Shown here: positions 36,831-45,931 of the stretch, one piece after another | Position numbering within the stretch: the first letter of the stretch is position 1 | Layout: each line of letters opens with the position of its first letter | DNA from: Caldisericia bacterium | Lineage (GTDB): Bacteria; Caldisericota; Caldisericia; JAAYUI01 | Length of the DNA: 64,000 bases | NCBI GenBank assembly: GCA_017999835.1 | Contig: JAGNLA010000002.1 | Location: 62,001 to 126,000, forward strand | Reading direction: 5' to 3' | Translations under genes and position numbers: made by a program | The notes under the pieces: generated by a model | Seen by the model: the letters and a program-made list of their open reading frames with translations, nothing else | Database searches by the model: none | Told to the model about the DNA's origin: nothing

Positions 36831-37531
36831 ATGGGTAGAATATCTGTTTTTTGCGATGAGAGTTCTTTATCAGAGCATTTTATGCTAATTGGCGGACTAT
36901 GGGTTGACAATAGCCATATTGAATTTATGAAATCTAGAATTATGGATATCAGAAAGACATTTTCATGGTCGCACGAATATAAATGGAAACGACTCGCAAA
37001 AGCAAACATTGAACAATACAAACTGCTTGTAGATGTTTTCTTTGAATTAGAGGCAGCATTTCATTGCATAGTAATCGATAACAACAGATTGGATCATAAA
37101 CATTGGAACGATGGAGACTCTGAACTTGGCTTTTACAAGTTCTACTACACACTATTATCAAACAAACTTCGTCCTGGAAATGATTATTACATTTTACCGA
37201 TGACAGATCTAACAGAAAAGACAGTCGACTCAGCGATCTAAAAAGATATTTGACGTATGCATCAGGAAAACTTGAAAAATCTTCAATAAAACTTGTTCAA
37301 CCAACCGATTCAAAAAAAGAAGATTTAATCCAATTAGCTGATATTTTGTTGGGTTCTGTTGGATATATGTGGAACCATACTGATAGAACAAGAACTGCAA
37401 AAAATGATTTATGCATACACATCGAATCAAAAGGAAATAGATTAAGGACAGCTACAAAACCTGCAGAGAGTAAATTCAATATACGGAAATGGAAACCTGA
37501 TCCAACAAAAGAAAAGCGTCCTGGCACCTAA
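36831..37531 (+). pseudogene. Frameshifted DUF3800 protein gene
   Basis: The first frame (36831-37241) gives MGRISVFCDESSLSEHFML, the usual DUF3800 start with its acidic residues, up to YYIL. Homology then continues in another frame: DDRSNRKDSRLSDLKRYL, then LIQLADILLGSVGY, the conserved C-terminal part. The break lies at about 37197-37198, where one base appears to be missing after TTA. Restored length would be about 233 residues, normal for the family. DUF3800 proteins are predicted RNase H-like nucleases common on mobile DNA. The start codon directly follows the previous gene's stop with no ribosome binding site. A sequencing error is an alternative to true decay. Confidence 0.75.
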
Positions 37532-37667
37532 TTCGCCCTTCGGGTTGTCACCGTACGGCATGGTACGGGGTTCGGTTACCAGCGACGCTGTATCTTCTCT
37601 ATACAATGTTTTTTCTCAGTTGTCAAGCTGGGTCGTGTTCAATTTTGTTTATGAATGCGTAACAAAG

Positions 37668-37690
37668 CCGCAGGTGGTTTACTCCTGCGG
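37668..37690 (-). terminator. Terminator-like hairpin after a gene-end remnant
   Basis: A 7-bp stem, CCGCAGG/CCTGCGG, with a 9-base loop is followed on the minus strand by CTTTGTT. It lies 32 bases beyond the stop at 37722, where a terminator for a minus-strand gene would be expected. Confidence 0.4.
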
Positions 37691-37721
37691 TGGTTTGTCA
37701 TTATCTCAATCCCCCAAGGGT

Positions 37722-37892
37722 TCACTGATCGCTCTTTTTTTGTTGGCCGTCGCGGATGATGCCTGCAAGGAGCACGTCTACAAGAGTGTTTCCGGTTCCA
37801 CCTTCTCCGGAAGCGCCTGCAACAATGTCTGGCACAGCCATGATGGTGGGCTTGTGGGTAGCACTTTTAGGGTTAATCACGGGAACAATGAG
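37722..37892 (-). pseudogene. Remnant of the 3' end of a minus-strand gene
   Basis: 56 open codons end in a TGA at 37722. The translation reads like a genuine protein C-terminus: MAVPDIVAGASGEGGTGN, then TLVDVLLAGIIRDGQ and a charged tail KKSDQ. It is closed upstream by a stop, and no full gene precedes it. Family not identified. The rest of 37532-38105 holds only short hairpins (for example CCGTAC/GTACGG at 37551-37568). The plus-strand open frame across the same stretch does not look like a protein. Confidence 0.3.
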
Positions 37893-38105
37893 TTAACCAT
37901 ATCGATGGCGTCAAGTCATTCTGGCCGTATGCAAAAAGAGGATTGGAAAGTTTCATGGTATCGGAATTCCATCTTCATCTGAAATGGCGCCAATAAAGGT
38001 TCAGCTTGAGAAATGGTGACATTTATGCTATGTTATCGAAGGAGTTTGGGGTCAGTCCGAAAACCCAAATCAAATACCCACAGGCAGGATTATAGATATT
38101 GGCCA

Positions 38106-38294
38106 ATGAAACCACAGAACAAAACAAACACAGAAAACAAGCAAAAAGAGAAGTGGTGGGACAAATGGTGGGTTCAACTCATCATTTTCGTTGTTTCAAT
38201 AATTATTTTCTTCTTCGGTCCTGATTGCACATGGCTCAAGGTACTTTTTGGATTGATAATTCTATGGGATATCTACAGTTGGCGTTTTTACTGA
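38106..38294 (+). CDS. Small membrane protein
   Basis: 62 residues, starting MKPQNKTNTENKQKEKWWDKWW. A hydrophilic, lysine-rich head with paired tryptophans precedes two hydrophobic helices (about 24-38 and 43-58), separated by GPDCTWLK. No clear ribosome binding site is visible. It stands alone between the decayed stretch and the protease gene. The amphipathic head and clean helices suggest it is real, but there is no recognised family. The 95 bases after it hold nothing notable. Confidence 0.5.
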   Translation: MKPQNKTNTENKQKEKWWDKWWVQLIIFVVSIIIFFFGPDCTWLKVLFGLIILWDIYSWRFY

Positions 38295-38389
38295 TTCTAA
38301 AAAAACAGATTTTGTGATTGCATCGACTGATTTCCAATCCTCAAAAACTATCGTTGATTATCTTTAGATTGACAATTTCTTCTTGAAAC

Positions 38390-39346
38390 CTACAGCGCTT
38401 CTTGAATCGTTTCGTCGTTCCAGCCGCCGTAGCCTGGGGATTCTGTCACTTTTCCGTCTGGAAGAACCAGCTTGTCTATCTTTCTCCTGTGGATGATTGT
38501 GAGCATCGAGCTTTCAAGTATTGCAGGTGTTATCGTCCGAGACTCGAGTTTTGTGATCGGGTCGTGCTCGTACGGGGATGAATAGGTGACCAGCTCGTTG
38601 TAGATGTTTATAAGGATGCTTGCCTCACGCTCAAGACTGGGCGGGAGAGTGGTTACCGGAAGATTCAGCTCGTAAGCGCACTCGCGTCTGGTGAAAGGCA
38701 TCATGCTGGAGTTGATGTTTCTGGTAAAGATGTTTGCTATGCGCTCAACTTCCTCTGGGGAAGTCTGGCGATTGGCAAGACCGATGCACTTTTTTGCAAC
38801 ATCTTTAGCCAGATGCCAACCCCTCATGGCGTTACCAATTGCAAGCGGGTGAAGCTGGAACTGGTTGAGAATTTCATCTGGGGAGGAACCGATGGATTTG
38901 GCAAAATCGACATAGGTTGTCAGGTCATAAGGATTAATCCAGACAGGATTTTCATCCGGGCCAACAGGCCCCATCGGGCTTGCGCTCTGAATGTGAACAG
39001 GGGCAAGCTCTGAAATTGGGGTCATGATAACTTCGTCGGCGCCAAGCGCAATAAATGATGACGCGCTGTGCATCCTGTACCCAACAATGACTGACAGGTA
39101 GTCGGTGTACTCGCGAAGCAGGCTCAGAATTCTCCACGCAGCCTCAGGCGACCCGCCTCGTGCCGAGATGAGCACGTCCAGCCTGGGCTGTTTGCCGATG
39201 ACTGATAAGGTGTGATAAAGTGGCGGTATAACATCATCAGCCACCGATGCGTTGTCAGGTGAAAGATAGTAGCAAACGAGCTTCGACTTGCGCTCAGTCT
39301 CAATGGCTTTTATAAGGTTTTTTCTCTGGGATCTGGTGTCATCCAT
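38390..39346 (-). CDS. SDH-type Clp-fold serine protease, membrane-protease family
   Basis: About 318 residues of the crotonase/ClpP-fold SDH proteinase family (PF01972-like). RLDVLISARGGSPEAAWRI supplies the oxyanion-hole loop. GYRMHSASSFIALGADEVIM holds the nucleophilic serine, and SELAPVHIQ follows. Unlike many homologues there is no transmembrane segment, so it is probably cytoplasmic. The start is the second ATG, 6 bases from GGAGG; it overlaps the end of miaA. The substrate is unknown. Confidence 0.85.
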   Translation of the reverse strand: MDDTRSQRKNLIKAIETERKSKLVCYYLSPDNASVADDVIPPLYHTLSVIGKQPRLDVLISARGGSPEAAWRILSLLREYTDYLSVIVGYRMHSASSFIALGADEVIMTPISELAPVHIQSASPMGPVGPDENPVWINPYDLTTYVDFAKSIGSSPDEILNQFQLHPLAIGNAMRGWHLAKDVAKKCIGLANRQTSPEEVERIANIFTRNINSSMMPFTRRECAYELNLPVTTLPPSLEREASILINIYNELVTYSSPYEHDPITKLESRTITPAILESSMLTIIHRRKIDKLVLPDGKVTESPGYGGWNDETIQEAL

Positions 39347-40271
39347 CATAATCCTCCAATAGTTGCAAAATCATTTCTTTTTCGGCATTTTCAAAAACTG
39401 TGAAATCACTTCTCGAACGGATGAAGGTCATCTGACGCTTTGCGTAGTGCCTGGTGTCCATTCTCATCGTTTCAAGGGCTTCCTCAAGCGTTACAACGCC
39501 ATGTGCCCAGTCAAGCAACGCCGGGTAGCCGTGGGCTTTTATGCGCCTGACGTCGTCCTCAAGACCCTTTTCAACAAGCCCTTTGACCTCATCAAGCAGA
39601 CCAGCCTCGACCATCTTGTCCACTCTGGCGTTGATTCTGTCGTAGATTTCTTCTATCGGTCTGGTGATTGCAACAGGGATGAACGTGTACGGCAGAAAGA
39701 CTTTTTCCTTGAACAGTTCGGTCCTGGTTTTTCCTGACACCAGATACATCTCCATGGCGCGGACTATGCGCTTGGTGTCGGTTGGTTTTATCTTGAGCGC
39801 TGATTCCTGGTCAATGGCAATCAGCTGGCTGTGGAGTTTTTGGGGGCCATTTTTTGATACAAAATCCTCGAGGTTTTTTCTGACAGCGTCGTCTTTTGGC
39901 GGTGCAGGGGAGAGGCCGTCGAGCAATGATGAAAGCCACATGTTTGTGCCACCGGCAACAATTGGCAGCTTTCCAAGCGAGAAGATGGTGTCGGCAACAG
40001 CGGCAAAGTCTTCGATATATCTGGCAACGTTGTATTCCTCGGTGACACTGACATGACCGATGAGGTAGTGCTTGACCCCTTTCATCTCTTCCTTGGTGGG
40101 TCTTGCTGTGCCGATGAACAGTTCGTGATAAACCTGTTGGCTGTCGCAACTGATTATTTGGCTGCCCAGCTTCTTTGCCAACTTAATGGACAAATCGGTC
40201 TTGCCCGAGGCAGTGGGTCCGAAGATAACGAGGATACATTTTTTTGCGACAAGTTCCTTGATGTCAGCCAT
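39339..40271 (-). CDS. miaA: tRNA dimethylallyltransferase
   Basis: About 310 residues, normal for MiaA, which prenylates A37 of tRNAs reading UNN codons using DMAPP. Motifs seen are the P-loop GPTASGKTDLS, ISCDSQQVY, GTARPTKEE, IVAGGTNMWLSSLLDGL and the C-terminal YAKRQMTFIR. The ATG at 40271 is chosen because MADIKELVAKKCILVIFGPT fits the family. It overlaps the protease gene downstream. The DMAPP it needs is produced by IspH, encoded at 3668-4504. Confidence 0.96.
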   Translation of the reverse strand: MADIKELVAKKCILVIFGPTASGKTDLSIKLAKKLGSQIISCDSQQVYHELFIGTARPTKEEMKGVKHYLIGHVSVTEEYNVARYIEDFAAVADTIFSLGKLPIVAGGTNMWLSSLLDGLSPAPPKDDAVRKNLEDFVSKNGPQKLHSQLIAIDQESALKIKPTDTKRIVRAMEMYLVSGKTRTELFKEKVFLPYTFIPVAITRPIEEIYDRINARVDKMVEAGLLDEVKGLVEKGLEDDVRRIKAHGYPALLDWAHGVVTLEEALETMRMDTRHYAKRQMTFIRSRSDFTVFENAEKEMILQLLEDYDG

Positions 40272-40358
40272 CACAGAACATGCTACTACGATTTGGCATA
40301 ACTTCAATTATCAGTTGTTTGAGTTGACAGGAAGCTTTCAAAACCAGAAACTTGTGAC

Positions 40359-41420
40359 ATGAGAAAACTTGCTTTTTCCTTGGCAGCCATGGTGCTGCTG
40401 GTTTCGTCGTGCGGGAAACCCAAAACAGAGTCTGTTCACCAGAAACTTTTATCCATGTACCCACAGTACATCGTGACCAAGGCTTTCCAGACCAACAACA
40501 ACCTGTTCATCTACAGCTTTGACGTAAAAGCCATGAAGGAAAAGCAGCAGATAGCATCGGATTCTCCACAAAAATCCGGCCACGAACTTGCGTTGGTTAC
40601 AGCTTGGGACTTCTCTAAAGACGGAGAATTCAAGTGCGAAAACCCATCGGCATTTGAAGGGTTCTCATCCTGCCTGTATTATGACATTCAGGTTTTCACA
40701 CCTGTGCTCGACTATTCAGATTACATGAAGAAAAACGGCGCCATCTCCGAACAGGCAGACAATGGCTTTGTCTATTCCATAAAAACAAAAGATGCCAAAG
40801 AAAAACCAGTCGTGACAAAATCTTCTGCAAACAAACAGATAGTTGTCTGCACCAGATCATCAAAACAACCTTCCCAAAACGCAGCAACCATGATTGTTTC
40901 AGGCGAAGACAAACCAATAACCGAGTATGAATCAGTTCAGACCTGCCTTCGTGAGCTTGAAGGCTATCCTGCCATTATTATAGGTTTCCTCACTGAATCC
41001 TTTGCGGTCAAGTCTGACTACAAGGCAATTGTCAGCCCGGCAAAGTCACCCACGCAAATCATTGGCATGCAGGAAGTTTTTAAGCGCTGGGGCAGAAACG
41101 AATTTGTCTCCAACGCAGCTTTTGGCAGCAAGTGGGCAAACGGCGTAGAGACCGTAAAAGCTGTGCTTGTTTATCAAAACCAGGAAAAGGCTCAGGAGGA
41201 TTTCGAAACGCTGTCAAAAGACATCACTCAGATCCCGTCATTTCTCACCGGTGACTCCTGGTACAAGCGGATGAACATGACAACGCCACAACTTGACATC
41301 AACGGTTCGGTTGTGACAGTTGAGTTTGACATGGATGCAAAAACAGACAGCTTCCAATTTCCGCTGCTGATGAGAAACATAGAAAAAACCGGTGACTGGG
41401 GGTGGCTATGGCTAAAGTAA
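40359..41420 (+). CDS. Lipoprotein of unknown function, paralogue 1
   Basis: 353 residues, lipobox VSSC (cysteine 18). The C-terminal part, VKAVLVYQNQEKAQEDFETL followed by W-Y-K-R-M and DINGSVVTVEFDMD, matches in layout the following gene product and more weakly the lipoprotein at 15411-16667. TTGACA (40324-40329) upstream with a weak -10 leaves about 6 bases to the ATG and no ribosome binding site, so a leaderless start is possible. The following lipoprotein gene overlaps its end by 13 bases. No catalytic motif was seen. Confidence 0.8.
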   Translation: MRKLAFSLAAMVLLVSSCGKPKTESVHQKLLSMYPQYIVTKAFQTNNNLFIYSFDVKAMKEKQQIASDSPQKSGHELALVTAWDFSKDGEFKCENPSAFEGFSSCLYYDIQVFTPVLDYSDYMKKNGAISEQADNGFVYSIKTKDAKEKPVVTKSSANKQIVVCTRSSKQPSQNAATMIVSGEDKPITEYESVQTCLRELEGYPAIIIGFLTESFAVKSDYKAIVSPAKSPTQIIGMQEVFKRWGRNEFVSNAAFGSKWANGVETVKAVLVYQNQEKAQEDFETLSKDITQIPSFLTGDSWYKRMNMTTPQLDINGSVVTVEFDMDAKTDSFQFPLLMRNIEKTGDWGWLWLK

Positions 41421-42604
41421 GACTGGTTGCGCTTGCACTTATCGTTACCCTTGCTGGATGCGGAAAATCAGAACCTCTGCCAAGGACAGCTTTTCAGAAG
41501 GCTCTTGCCAGAATGCCTGCAATGATAATGGGTCTTACGACTCGACCGTTGAAGATGAAAGGTTTTGTGTTCAACAACATCGAATACACCAGAGATGTTC
41601 GAGGCTTGGTTCTTCAAGCCATCGACAAGGAAGAGTATAGGCTCCACTGGCTGCTTGGAATGGGAAACAACATCGACTCAAGCGTCAGCAAGGTTCTGCC
41701 GCTTGGCAAGTGGGATCACACCCAGATGATGAACCCAACAACATGGAAGTGGAACATCTTCGATGTGTCAAACGACCACGAGGTTATATGCTCAACAGCC
41801 GACATGGACGAGTTCATCGACTGGATGAACAGGCACAACTTCCAGATCATAAACAGACAGTATGCCACGGTTATGCAAAGCACAGGCAGGCACGTCGATT
41901 CTGACGTGTTTGGCTCAGGTGTGGTCATCGGCCCTGACGGCGCGGTGTTCATCGAACGCCAGATACCTTCAGACAACTCCCTTGAGCCGGCTTTCAGGCT
42001 CTACACCGGCGAAGGCGAGTCCCTGATGTCGATTCCGGAGATTTACGAAGTGACCTCTAAACTGCCTGAAAACGCCTTCACATCGATGGTTCTCAAGCTT
42101 GAGTCGTCCGTTTCAAAGCACAACCAGCTCTCCCAGGAATATTGGCACGGTATCCCGATCGGATCACCGCTTGACCCTGAACAGACCATTATTTATCAAG
42201 GTTTTGGCAGACCCAGCACTCTCACCTGGATAGGTGTTGCCCACACCACCAAAAACGGCAGGCACGGTCTGCAGTTTGAACTGCTCTACACCTCAGAGGA
42301 CGAGGCAAAAAAAGACATAACAAAGCTGACAGAGGCAATTACGCAAGCCCAGGGGCGTTTCACAAAAAAAGCCTGGTGGACTCAGGACATGCGCCTGCTC
42401 GAACCAGAGATAAAGCAAGACGGCAAGTTCATCTCCATCTGGTCTGACTTTGACATGCCACCGCAAACACGTGAAAAAATCGAAAAAAACGACATGACCT
42501 ACAAGGAAGCTGAAAGCCTCTGGATCGACGACGTGCCAGCGCTTGTCGACTTCCTCTACAAGCTCGAGAGGCACGACTACGGCCCATTCTGGCAGAAGGA
42601 ATAA
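41408..42604 (+). CDS. Lipoprotein of unknown function, paralogue 2
   Basis: About 398 residues, lipobox LAGC. The ATG at 41408 is preferred over a GTG two codons earlier because a purine-rich GGGGGTGG lies just upstream. LQFELLYTSEDEAKKDITKL, then W-W-T-Q and EIKQDGKFISIWSDFD correspond to the conserved C-terminal block of the preceding lipoprotein. The N-terminal part has PRTAFQKALARMPAMIMG. It forms an overlapping pair with that gene, probably after tandem duplication and divergence. Confidence 0.8.
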   Translation: MAKVRLVALALIVTLAGCGKSEPLPRTAFQKALARMPAMIMGLTTRPLKMKGFVFNNIEYTRDVRGLVLQAIDKEEYRLHWLLGMGNNIDSSVSKVLPLGKWDHTQMMNPTTWKWNIFDVSNDHEVICSTADMDEFIDWMNRHNFQIINRQYATVMQSTGRHVDSDVFGSGVVIGPDGAVFIERQIPSDNSLEPAFRLYTGEGESLMSIPEIYEVTSKLPENAFTSMVLKLESSVSKHNQLSQEYWHGIPIGSPLDPEQTIIYQGFGRPSTLTWIGVAHTTKNGRHGLQFELLYTSEDEAKKDITKLTEAITQAQGRFTKKAWWTQDMRLLEPEIKQDGKFISIWSDFDMPPQTREKIEKNDMTYKEAESLWIDDVPALVDFLYKLERHDYGPFWQKE

Positions 42605-42760
42605 CAAAAAGAGACTTTGACTTTTAAAGTGTAAAAATCTTTTTGATGCAAAACATGATTCATTTTTGCCATAACCAATAAAGCCATGAAACATTCTCTT
42701 TTATTATTCTAATGGCAATAAAAAACTGTGATCATTTACAAAAGCAAAGATGGGAGAAAA

Positions 42761-42832
42761 GCCGAAGAGGGGATTCGGACCCCTGACCTGCTGATTACGA
42801 ATCAGCTGCTCTACCAGCTGAGCTACTTCGGC
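42761..42832 (-). tRNA. tRNA-Thr (anticodon CGT)
   Basis: 72 bases. The 7-bp acceptor stem GCCGAAG/CTTCGGC is perfect. The anticodon stem GCTGA/TCAGC encloses TTCGTAA, giving anticodon CGT for ACG codons. The T arm GGGGTCCGAATCCCC is canonical. CCA is not encoded. Confidence 0.97.
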
Positions 42833-42902
42833 GTTTGAGCTGATATTATATGGTAATGCAATGGCTAGTCCAGCCATGCGCTTTAACAAGCCTCAATGAT
42901 GC

Positions 42903-43778
42903 TCAAACAAAGGTTGTCAGCATGGAGCAACAGGTTGGGTGCTCTTCAACCTCAAAACCATGAGCTTTGGCATAGTCCCACGCCTGCTCCGAGGGCACGG
43001 CAAGCCCGTCCACACCAGCCTCGATGGCCAATACGTCTGTCTTTTGCTTATGAGTGCCGACAGGTCTTGCGCAGCCAAGGTTGACAAACGTATTTGGCAT
43101 GAGTTTTTTGGCAAGCCTGATAATCTCGGCGATACGCTCAGGTGTCGGAGGGGTGACAGACCCCATCTTGGTGTGCTTTGAGGGGCGAAGCGCGATGACG
43201 ACCATTGCCTTGGGGTTGTACTTTGAAAGCATCTCCAGAGCTTGCTCTTCGCCTGAGTGTCCGCCATAATCAAGACCGACAAGCACATGCGGGACAACCA
43301 TCAAACCGGCCGAAAACACCGCATCAAGCGAATTTTTTACGATGTCTAAATTTATGTGGTATATCTTTTTTGCGACATCGTCAGAGCCGATGATGTCGAT
43401 GAGAGCCTGGTCAACGCCAGCATCTTTAAGCATCTTTGCCTGGTTGTGGGTAGCAAATCCGGTGTGAACCGAAAGGTGTAGGTTTGTCTGAGATTTTATC
43501 TTTGCCAGTGTCGGAGCAAACTCTTCCCAGGGCAGTTTTCCCTGGAAATTCGAACCGCCAGAAACCAACAAACCGACATCGCCACGAGCCTGACCCGCAA
43601 GAGCGTAGTCCAAAAGCTTGTCAGGGGTTGAACAGTCTGGCATGGTCACCAAAAGGTGTGCCTGGCAGTGGTCGCACATCAGGTCGCATTTTGAGCCCGT
43701 GATTGACACGGCAGGATAGCGTCCGGTCTCGCCGTAGAGCGTGAACATGCCTGGCAAAAAGAAGTGAAGCTTTCTCAT
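42903..43778 (-). CDS. Radical SAM protein (COG1856-like)
   Basis: About 291 residues. The cluster motif C-x3-C-x2-C is seen in SKCDLMCDHCQ near residue 32, followed by GLLVSGGSNFQG (the SAM-binding GGE-like segment), and later GLMVVPHVLVGLDYGG. FLPGMFTLYGETGRYPAVSITG at the start and FVNLGCARPVG near the end fit the COG1856 family of biotin-synthase homologues. One archaeal branch is part of a two-protein lipoyl synthase, which I mention only as a possibility. The ATG at 43778 fits better than a TTG upstream. Confidence 0.85.
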   Translation of the reverse strand: MRKLHFFLPGMFTLYGETGRYPAVSITGSKCDLMCDHCQAHLLVTMPDCSTPDKLLDYALAGQARGDVGLLVSGGSNFQGKLPWEEFAPTLAKIKSQTNLHLSVHTGFATHNQAKMLKDAGVDQALIDIIGSDDVAKKIYHINLDIVKNSLDAVFSAGLMVVPHVLVGLDYGGHSGEEQALEMLSKYNPKAMVVIALRPSKHTKMGSVTPPTPERIAEIIRLAKKLMPNTFVNLGCARPVGTHKQKTDVLAIEAGVDGLAVPSEQAWDYAKAHGFEVEEHPTCCSMLTTFV

Positions 43779-43959
43779 TTGCAAATGATGATAATTAAAA
43801 AAACTGTGATGACCATAAATTTCTGATTATCTGACAAATCTGAGATTGGTTTTTGGGACATATCTATGAGACATACTTATTCTGTTTTGAAATAGTAGGA
43901 ATTTTTTGAAGCGGGAGCAGGTATTATTTCAATTAATTAGAAATCATTCATAATTAATT

Positions 43960-43985
43960 AAATCGTATGGCTTTGCCATTGATTT
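43960..43985. repeat. Diverged copy of the intergenic GTGGC-TTT-GCCAC palindrome
   Basis: AAATCGTATGGC, a TTT loop and GCCATTGATTT form a hairpin with the same shape as the copies at 47151 and 47413. The G-C pair next to the bulge has become A-T on both arms, and the next pair is G-T, so pairing is kept while sequence changes. The rest of 43779-44043 is AT-rich and holds no gene; a small CGGC-GGA-GCCG hairpin lies at 44024-44034. Confidence 0.65.
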
Positions 43986-44043
43986 CCATATTTTATGTGT
44001 TCAAGGGGGATTAGTGTTTTATCGGCGGAGCCGTATTGATTGG

Positions 44044-44115
44044 AGCGGGCGACGGGATTTGAACCCGCGACCATTAGCTTGGAAGGCTAATGCTCTACCA
44101 CTGAGCTACACCCGC
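44044..44115 (-). tRNA. tRNA-Gly (anticodon TCC)
   Basis: 72 bases. The acceptor stem GCGGGTG/CGCCCGC carries a T discriminator. The anticodon stem TTAGC/GCTAA encloses CTTCCAA, giving TCC for GGA codons. The T arm is GCGGGTTCAAATCCCGT. CCA is not encoded. Confidence 0.95.
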
Positions 44116-44167
44116 TCGAAGCAATTTACTGAAATAGAAATTACCAGAGATTGCTCATCTGTCAAGG

Positions 44168-44566
44168 TCAAGCTGGCTTTGACAGCTTTTTGATTCTGGC
44201 GTCAGCAAGCCACGGGGCAAGAAAAGCCAGAAGATAGCCGACGGCAAGCCAGGGTTCACCTTTAAAGACATAGAAATCCATTGCTTTGAAACGGACAACT
44301 ACGACATAGATGGCAAAATCGAACAAGACCAGCATAAAAAGCCAGAAAATGGCAAGACGTCTGCCTTCGTTTGTTCTTGGTTGAGTGCGATTAAGATAAA
44401 ACTTTGTCAGGAAATAGAAAAGAACAGGTATCAATACCATTCTTGACGCCCACATCACGCTCTGGTACTGGACAAGAATCCACAGCATGAAGGCGATTAC
44501 GGTTGACACAAGATATCCAAGCAAAAAATATTCAATGGCTCTAAGCCAGCTGAGTTTGAACTTCAT
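44168..44566 (-). CDS. Small integral membrane protein
   Basis: 132 residues with four predicted transmembrane helices (about 8-32, 38-56, 68-90 and 100-122), separated by short loops with positively charged ends (FYLNRTQPRTNEGRR; DARIKKLSKPA). No family was recognised. It lies 39 bases after the nucleotide-sugar dehydrogenase gene on the same strand and may be co-transcribed, hinting at an envelope role. Confidence 0.75.
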   Translation of the reverse strand: MKFKLSWLRAIEYFLLGYLVSTVIAFMLWILVQYQSVMWASRMVLIPVLFYFLTKFYLNRTQPRTNEGRRLAIFWLFMLVLFDFAIYVVVVRFKAMDFYVFKGEPWLAVGYLLAFLAPWLADARIKKLSKPA

Positions 44567-44605
44567 CTATAGAATCCTGCCATCTTAGTCCTGATTTGTC
44601 AAGCC

Positions 44606-45931
44606 TTATAATGCTTTGTAATCAAGTCCCGTGTCCATGATGGCTTTTCTGTCGAAGGCGAACCTGCAATCAAGAACCAGTCCTGGTTTTTTCATGTCTG
44701 CAAAGAGTTTTGGATCTGAATTGCCTTTTTCAGGCATCGGCGGCTGCTTGGCTCCGATAATGACAATATCGCAATCTTTTACCAGTTCATCAAGAGCTTT
44801 GGCAACATGCTTTGGTTGGACAGAGACCTGACTCATGTCAACAACCGGATCGTATGTCCAAACATCCAAACCAGCCTTCATAAGATTTTCAAGCACGTCC
44901 ACAGCTGGACTCCACCTGGCATCGGTTGAATAATCCTTCATGGCAAGTCCAATGAGTCCAACCTTTGGATTTGCTATGCCTTTTTCTTTTGCCCAGTCGG
45001 TGACAATTTTTGCAATGTGCGCCGGCTGGTCAACGTTGGCTTTTCTGGCTGTCGAAATGACCGGAATGCTGACTCCAAGCTTGTCAGAGGTCGGCTTGAG
45101 GTAGTACATTGCCTGTGGAAGGCAGTGTCCACCGACTCCAGGCCCAGGCTGATGAAGGAACCCCACACGCTTGTGTGTGCGGATGAGGTCAAGAACCTCT
45201 TTGGTGTCCAGATTCATTGCAGTGCAGAAGTTTGCATATTCGTTTGCAAGGGCGATGTTGACGTCCCTGGCTATATTTTCAAAAACCTTTGCCGCTTCGA
45301 CCGCCTCTGGGCAGGAAGCCTCACGAACGTCTTTGATTCCAATATCTGTCAAAAACTCCACAGCCCTTTTTGTGGCTTTTGGGGTCAGGCCAGCAACGGG
45401 AGTCACCATACCAATGAGTTCCTCGAAAGCTACATTTTCAGCCATTCTTTCCGAGCTGAAGGCAAGGTCGAAGTCTTCAGTTGCCGACATGCCTGTGGGT
45501 TTTTCAAGTGTTGGAGCAACATAAGATCTTGTGTAGCCAACAATCAGCGTCGATCTGGCAACAACAAGGGCACCTTTTCTGAGGTGCTTTGAGAGTGTGT
45601 TCAAAGCGCTCTCAAGGTCAGAGGTGTCGGCTTTGTTGTCTTTAAGCGGTATGCCAACGGTCATGATTATTTTTTGTCCGTCATAGTCGAGGGCTTTGGC
45701 TGGATCGGTTGTGATGTGGTATCTGCCTGAGGCAACTGCACGCTTGAGCACTGACTCAATTGGCTCCCCTTTGAACGCCTCAGCCATGACAACGCAGCCG
45801 TTGTTGAGCTGGTCAACATAAGATTGTCTGACGTCAAGACCAAACACCTCATAGCCAGAATCCCACATGATAAGTGAAAGAGGGAGTCCAACGTAGCCAA
45901 GTCCTATTATCGTAGCTTTTTTTTCTGCCAT
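44606..45931 (-). CDS. UDP-glucose/GDP-mannose-type nucleotide-sugar dehydrogenase (WecC/WbpA-like)
   Basis: About 441 residues. The NAD-binding GLGYVGLPLS is at the N-terminus, NIARDVNIALANEYANFC carries the conserved lysine/asparagine region, and GPGVGGHCLPQ holds the catalytic cysteine. ATIIGLGYVG with later GLAMKDYSTDARWSPA supports the UDP-N-acetylhexosamine dehydrogenase branch, which makes uronic acids for surface polysaccharides. The ATG at 45931 has AAGGTG upstream. It is separate from the 22-33 kb glycan operon but may feed the same envelope polymers. Confidence 0.93.
   Translation of the reverse strand: MAEKKATIIGLGYVGLPLSLIMWDSGYEVFGLDVRQSYVDQLNNGCVVMAEAFKGEPIESVLKRAVASGRYHITTDPAKALDYDGQKIIMTVGIPLKDNKADTSDLESALNTLSKHLRKGALVVARSTLIVGYTRSYVAPTLEKPTGMSATEDFDLAFSSERMAENVAFEELIGMVTPVAGLTPKATKRAVEFLTDIGIKDVREASCPEAVEAAKVFENIARDVNIALANEYANFCTAMNLDTKEVLDLIRTHKRVGFLHQPGPGVGGHCLPQAMYYLKPTSDKLGVSIPVISTARKANVDQPAHIAKIVTDWAKEKGIANPKVGLIGLAMKDYSTDARWSPAVDVLENLMKAGLDVWTYDPVVDMSQVSVQPKHVAKALDELVKDCDIVIIGAKQPPMPEKGNSDPKLFADMKKPGLVLDCRFAFDRKAIMDTGLDYKAL

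Noticed and set aside
37545-37982. Plus-strand open frame of 145 codons in the decayed stretch
   Set aside because: Odd composition, no start signal, and the minus strand of the same stretch carries a more protein-like tail followed by a terminator.
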